64,000 nt of DNA from Parasalinivibrio latis (GTDB lineage Bacteria; Pseudomonadota; Gammaproteobacteria; Enterobacterales; Vibrionaceae), in contig NZ_CP098812.1 of assembly GCF_036825535.1 (NCBI RefSeq), positions 3,472,001-3,536,000 of the forward strand, in the 5' to 3' direction. The notes beneath the pieces were generated by a model, which did no database searches, was not told the DNA's origin, and saw only the letters and a program-made list of their open reading frames with translations. Shown here piece by piece: positions 61,390 through 64,000 of this stretch (positions within the stretch are counted from its first letter, which is position 1; each line of letters starts with the position of its first letter). The position numbers and the translations under genes are program-made.

Positions 61390-61872
61390 CTATTTCGCAA
61401 GAGGAAAAAGATACCCTTCATCCACGGAGACAGCCAGCCATTGGCTGTTTCCGTTTTGCAGCACCCAAAATTGTGGCAGCTGATAATAGGTGATACGGAA
61501 AGGTTCTTCACGGGTTCGGTCCCAGGCTTCCAATGAGCGCGGCGACCGCAGTGCCGGTTTCAGTTTTGACAGGTTGTTGCCGCTGATTTCCGTGCCTTCC
61601 AGGTTCAGCCAGCGTGAGGCAAGCTCATCCCCGGAGGTAAGAAGCGGCTTGTCTGCCTTCCATCCGGCATCATTATTGAGGGAAAAAGAGGGAAAATTGA
61701 GTTGGTGGATATCAGAGTCCAGCGGAAAAAGGCGCAGGAGCTCGCTTTGCTGGGCAACCGGTTCAGATTCTGCCATACGGCTTTTTATTAAATCCGGCAG
61801 CAAAATCAGCATACAGAACACAGTTATCCCGATAATCAGGATATTGTTCCAAGTCCGGCGGGTCAGCTTCAT
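61390..61872 (-). CDS. Conserved hypothetical protein with N-terminal membrane anchor
   Basis: Protein of 160 residues, not recognised. One hydrophobic helix near the N-terminus (ILIIGITVFCMLILLPDLI, about 11-29), the rest probably periplasmic, with a soluble domain ending in WVLQNGNSQWLAVSVDEGYLFPLAK. Start: a TTG one codon earlier is in frame, but the ATG at 61872 with GGAG 8 bases upstream fits better. It sits between rpmG and mutM on the same strand, after a terminator, and could be co-transcribed with mutM. No function proposed. Confidence 0.75.
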   Translation of the reverse strand: MKLTRRTWNNILIIGITVFCMLILLPDLIKSRMAESEPVAQQSELLRLFPLDSDIHQLNFPSFSLNNDAGWKADKPLLTSGDELASRWLNLEGTEISGNNLSKLKPALRSPRSLEAWDRTREEPFRITYYQLPQFWVLQNGNSQWLAVSVDEGYLFPLAK

Positions 61873-61997
61873 CAAGAATTCTCCACAGCATTCAGTTGCT
61901 TGTTTCCATTATTCAGGATAACGGGTGAAAGTACGAATTCTTGAGTGCTGAAAATGATACCGGCAGGATGAATTGGCCAGCCCTGTATCGCAGATAT

Positions 61998-62024
61998 AAA
62001 AAAACCCGACAATAAATTGCCGGG
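61998..62024 (-). terminator. Terminator of the rpmB-rpmG operon
   Basis: 8-bp stem with one mismatch (62005-62012 with 62017-62024, CCCGACAA/TTGCCGGG), followed on the minus strand by seven T residues. Confidence 0.85.
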
Positions 62025-62048
62025 CCTTTTTCAAAGGGCAAAAACCAA

Positions 62049-62216
62049 TTACTTGATTTTAGCTTCTTTGTACATAACGTGCTGGCGAATCACTGGATCA
62101 AACTTTTTGATCTCGAACTTGCCTGGCATGTTACGCTTGTTCTTGTCAGTAGTGTAGAAGTGACCGGTACCAGCAGATGATACCAGGCGGATCTTCTCAC
62201 GAATGCCTTTAGCCAT
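62049..62216 (-). CDS. rpmG: 50S ribosomal protein L33
   Basis: Protein of 55 residues, found by translating the minus strand. It starts MAKGIREKIRLVSSAGTG and has the typical FYTTDKNKRNMPGKFEIKKF middle and a C-terminus of VMYKEAKIK. This is the zinc-free form of L33, lacking the paired cysteines. An AGAGGAAT ribosome site lies in the 13-base gap after rpmB. It is in the standard rpmB-rpmG order and is followed by a strong terminator. Confidence 0.96.
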   Translation of the reverse strand: MAKGIREKIRLVSSAGTGHFYTTDKNKRNMPGKFEIKKFDPVIRQHVMYKEAKIK

Positions 62217-62229
62217 GGTTTAATTCCTC

Positions 62230-62466
62230 TTAGAACTTCTCACCGCGGGCACGCATTTCTGCCAGAACAGAATCGATGCCTTTTTTGTCGATGATACGCA
62301 TACCTTTAGTAGATACACGCAGTTTAACGAAGCGCTTCTCGCTTTCTACCCAGAAACGATGAGTTTGCAGGTTTGGCAGAAAACGACGCTTGGTGGCATT
62401 GTTAGCGTGTGAGCGGTTGTTACCCACTACTGGACGCTTGCCAGTTACTTGGCATACTCGTGACAT
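62230..62466 (-). CDS. rpmB: 50S ribosomal protein L28
   Basis: Protein of 78 residues: MSRVCQVTGKRPVVGNNRSHANN at the N-terminus, RRFLPNLQTHRFWVESEKRFVKLRVS in the middle and a C-terminal KKGIDSVLAEMRARG, the standard L28 of gammaproteobacteria (zinc-free form). First gene of rpmB-rpmG, with a near-consensus sigma70 promoter about 100 bases upstream. Confidence 0.98.
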   Translation of the reverse strand: MSRVCQVTGKRPVVGNNRSHANNATKRRFLPNLQTHRFWVESEKRFVKLRVSTKGMRIIDKKGIDSVLAEMRARGEKF

Positions 62467-62565
62467 GAATGTCTCTCCAAAATCGTTTCAGCTCGCTAGC
62501 AACCTTAGACGCCAGTCCTGCAGAAACGCGAGGCGCAAGGTCAAGGCTATATTCAAAGGTGGCGC

Positions 62566-62594
62566 ATTATACTAACTGGAAAGGCATTGCTCAA
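62566..62594 (-). promoter_or_regulatory. Sigma70 promoter of rpmB-rpmG
   Basis: On the minus strand TTGAGC (62589-62594), a 17-base spacer, and a consensus TATAAT (62566-62571), about 100 bases before the rpmB start. It is followed by GCGCC just after the -10, a GC-rich discriminator usual in stringently controlled ribosomal promoters. Confidence 0.85.
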
Positions 62595-62662
62595 GTCCCG
62601 AGCAGATCCTTTTATGTACTTTTGATCGATCCAGGTGGAAATTAATGCGACAAGGGAACTTA

Positions 62663-63337
62663 TCACAACCAGCCACGCTCGGCAAAAGAAACAATTTCGC
62701 CATCACCAATCACAAAATGGTCCAGCAGCCGGATATCCACCAAATCGAGAGCATCTCCTATCCTTCGGGTGATATGCCGGTCTGATTGGCTGGGCTCTGC
62801 AATCCCGCTTGGGTGGTTGTGTGCAAGAATAATCGCTCCGGCATGAAGTTCCAGTGCCCGCCGAACCACCTCTCGGGGATAAACACCTGATGCATTGAGT
62901 GTCCCTTCAAACATCACCTCTCCTTTAACTACCCGGTTCTGGTTATCCAGGAACAGGACAAAAAAGGCTTCCCGGTTGCGGTCACGCAGCATTGCCGTCA
63001 GGTAGCGCCGGGTATGCTGCGGACTGGTCAGGGCATCTTCTTTGGTAATGACTTCTTCAAGATGACGGCGGCTGAGCTCAAGTACAGCCTTAAGCTGGGC
63101 ATATTTTGCCGGGCCCAGACCCTTTCCCTTGCTGAATGCATCCAGGTCCGCATTCAGCAGCGCACGCAGGCTGCCAAAGTCTTCCAGCAGGTAATCCGCC
63201 AGCTCAATGGCGTTCATGCCACTTATACCGGTACGAAGAAATATGGCTAGCAACTCTGCATCTGACAGAGCCTGCGGGCCACGCTTTAACAGTTTTTCCC
63301 TTGGCCGGGATTCTTCCGGCAAATTTTTTAATGACAC
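62663..63337 (-). CDS. radC: RadC family JAB/MPN-domain protein
   Basis: Protein of 224 residues. N-terminal helix-hairpin-helix region (GPQALSDAELLAIFLRTG, ALLNADLDAFSKGKGLGPAKYAQLKA) and a C-terminal JAMM metalloprotease-like domain with AIILAHNHPSGIAEPSQSD (about 168-186). Named for DNA repair, but in E. coli that role was disproved and the function remains unclear. Start is GTG; the ribosome site AAGAAGG lies very close to it, so the exact start is less certain. Divergent from coaBC across 227 bases. Confidence 0.93.
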   Translation of the reverse strand: MSLKNLPEESRPREKLLKRGPQALSDAELLAIFLRTGISGMNAIELADYLLEDFGSLRALLNADLDAFSKGKGLGPAKYAQLKAVLELSRRHLEEVITKEDALTSPQHTRRYLTAMLRDRNREAFFVLFLDNQNRVVKGEVMFEGTLNASGVYPREVVRRALELHAGAIILAHNHPSGIAEPSQSDRHITRRIGDALDLVDIRLLDHFVIGDGEIVSFAERGWL

Positions 63338-63564
63338 CTTCTTTCCCTGTTCAATCCGTCACCCCCTACCCAAAAGAGATACTTCCCCGGCTTCAATGGA
63401 AAAAATAGCGGATTGCGGGAAAACACCCGCTTTACGTGCCAAATTTCATTATATGTACGCAGCAATTCGAGCCATATCGCAGACAAAGCTGAAAAGTCTT
63501 CCCAATGAATCAGGTCTCGAATAGTGCTATCTTGTTGCCCAGCAACCAACTTAGGGATTAACAC

Positions 63565-64000
63565 ATGTCTGGCTCCACTGTTGCAGGAAAGAACATTCTG
63601 CTCGGGATCAGCGGTGGCATTGCTGCCTATAAGTGTGCCGAGCTGACCCGCCGCCTGATTGAGCGCGGCGCCAACGTGCGCGTGGTGATGACCCATGCCG
63701 CCAAAGAATTTATCACCCCACTGACCATGCAGGCCGTATCCGGCCACCCGGTTTCTGACAGCCTGCTCGACCCAAGCGCGGAAGCTTCTATGGGTCATAT
63801 CGAACTTGCCAAGTGGGCTGACCTGGTGCTCATCGCCCCGGCCACGGCCGATGTAATTGCCCGCATTGCAGCAGGCATGGGCAATGACCTACTCACCACC
63901 TTAGTGCTGGCTACCGACGCACCGGTAGCCGTTGCACCGGCAATGAACCAACAGATGTACCGTGCCCCGGCAACCCAGGAAAACCTGGTGACCCTCGCCC
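63565..64000 (+). CDS. coaBC: Bifunctional phosphopantothenoylcysteine decarboxylase/synthetase, N-terminal part (runs off window)
   Basis: Second and third steps of CoA synthesis. Only the first 145 codons are in the window, all from the CoaC flavoprotein decarboxylase half. Visible: GKNILLGISGGIAAYKCAELTRRL (about 8-30), the FMN-binding phosphate loop, MTHAAKEFITPLTMQAVSG (about 41-59), the catalytic His in MGHIELAKWADLVLIAPATA (about 74-93) and the substrate-clamp PAMNQQMY (about 127-134). Start ATG at 63565 preceded by TTAGGGATTA. It makes the substrate chain leading to CoaD, encoded 6 kb upstream. Confidence 0.96.
   Translation, partial: MSGSTVAGKNILLGISGGIAAYKCAELTRRLIERGANVRVVMTHAAKEFITPLTMQAVSGHPVSDSLLDPSAEASMGHIELAKWADLVLIAPATADVIARIAAGMGNDLLTTLVLATDAPVAVAPAMNQQMYRAPATQENLVTLA

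Overview
The window looks like chromosome I of a member of the Vibrionaceae with a roughly balanced base composition. A Photobacterium-like genus is my best guess, but I cannot prove it from this sequence. The support is the Vibrio-type CrbS/CrbR acetate regulators beside a VC_2705-type symporter with its small subunit, and a large LPS locus sitting between hldD and coaD-mutM-rpmGB-radC-coaBC. I saw no tRNA, rRNA, CRISPR array, insertion sequence or prophage gene.

Layout. (1) 1-17216, acetate and acetyl-CoA metabolism: the 3' end of dsbD; response regulator crbR; a symporter small subunit plus an acetate-type permease; a small exported protein; the sensor crbS with a coupled 72-codon gene (minus strand); an MFS transporter; a DUF294 protein with a DEDDh exonuclease; acs; then aroQ-accB-accC. 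The logic is sensing (CrbS), uptake (symporter), activation (Acs) and use (AccBC). (2) 17290-26396, housekeeping: rhodanese-secB-gpsA-cysE, divergent from gpmI-envC-yibQ, then the threonine-degrading kbl-tdh pair with a TetR-type regulator upstream. (3) 27240-57328, cell-surface glycans: hldD-waaL-lpxM; a five-gene overlapping pseudaminic acid operon (pseB-C-F-G/H-I); waaF-waaA-glycosyltransferase; a long minus-strand run of about 12 genes, kdkA, a YejM-like sulfatase-fold protein, then a complete legionaminic-acid-type set (legB-C-G-I-H-X, a Gfo/Idh oxidoreductase, legF, an SDR) and a GT4 glycosyltransferase; opsX-like and waaE-like transferases; an LTA-synthase-family enzyme and another GT9 transferase. 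(4) 57466-64000: coaD; ugd with a UDP-glucuronate 4-epimerase; mutM, a small membrane-anchored protein, rpmG, rpmB and radC; and the start of coaBC running off the end.

The most notable content is two separate, apparently complete nonulosonic acid pathways (pseudaminic and legionaminic type) within about 19 kb of one LPS core locus. They come with an oxidoreductase pair that could alter the legionaminic product, a fused PseG-PseH enzyme, and a candidate sialyltransferase-like enzyme, but no flippase or polymerase in the window. This suggests sialic-acid-like decoration of the LPS core or of another acceptor such as flagellin. Parts of this locus (waaL and about 38384-41500) are clearly more AT-rich than their neighbours, as expected of exchanged DNA.
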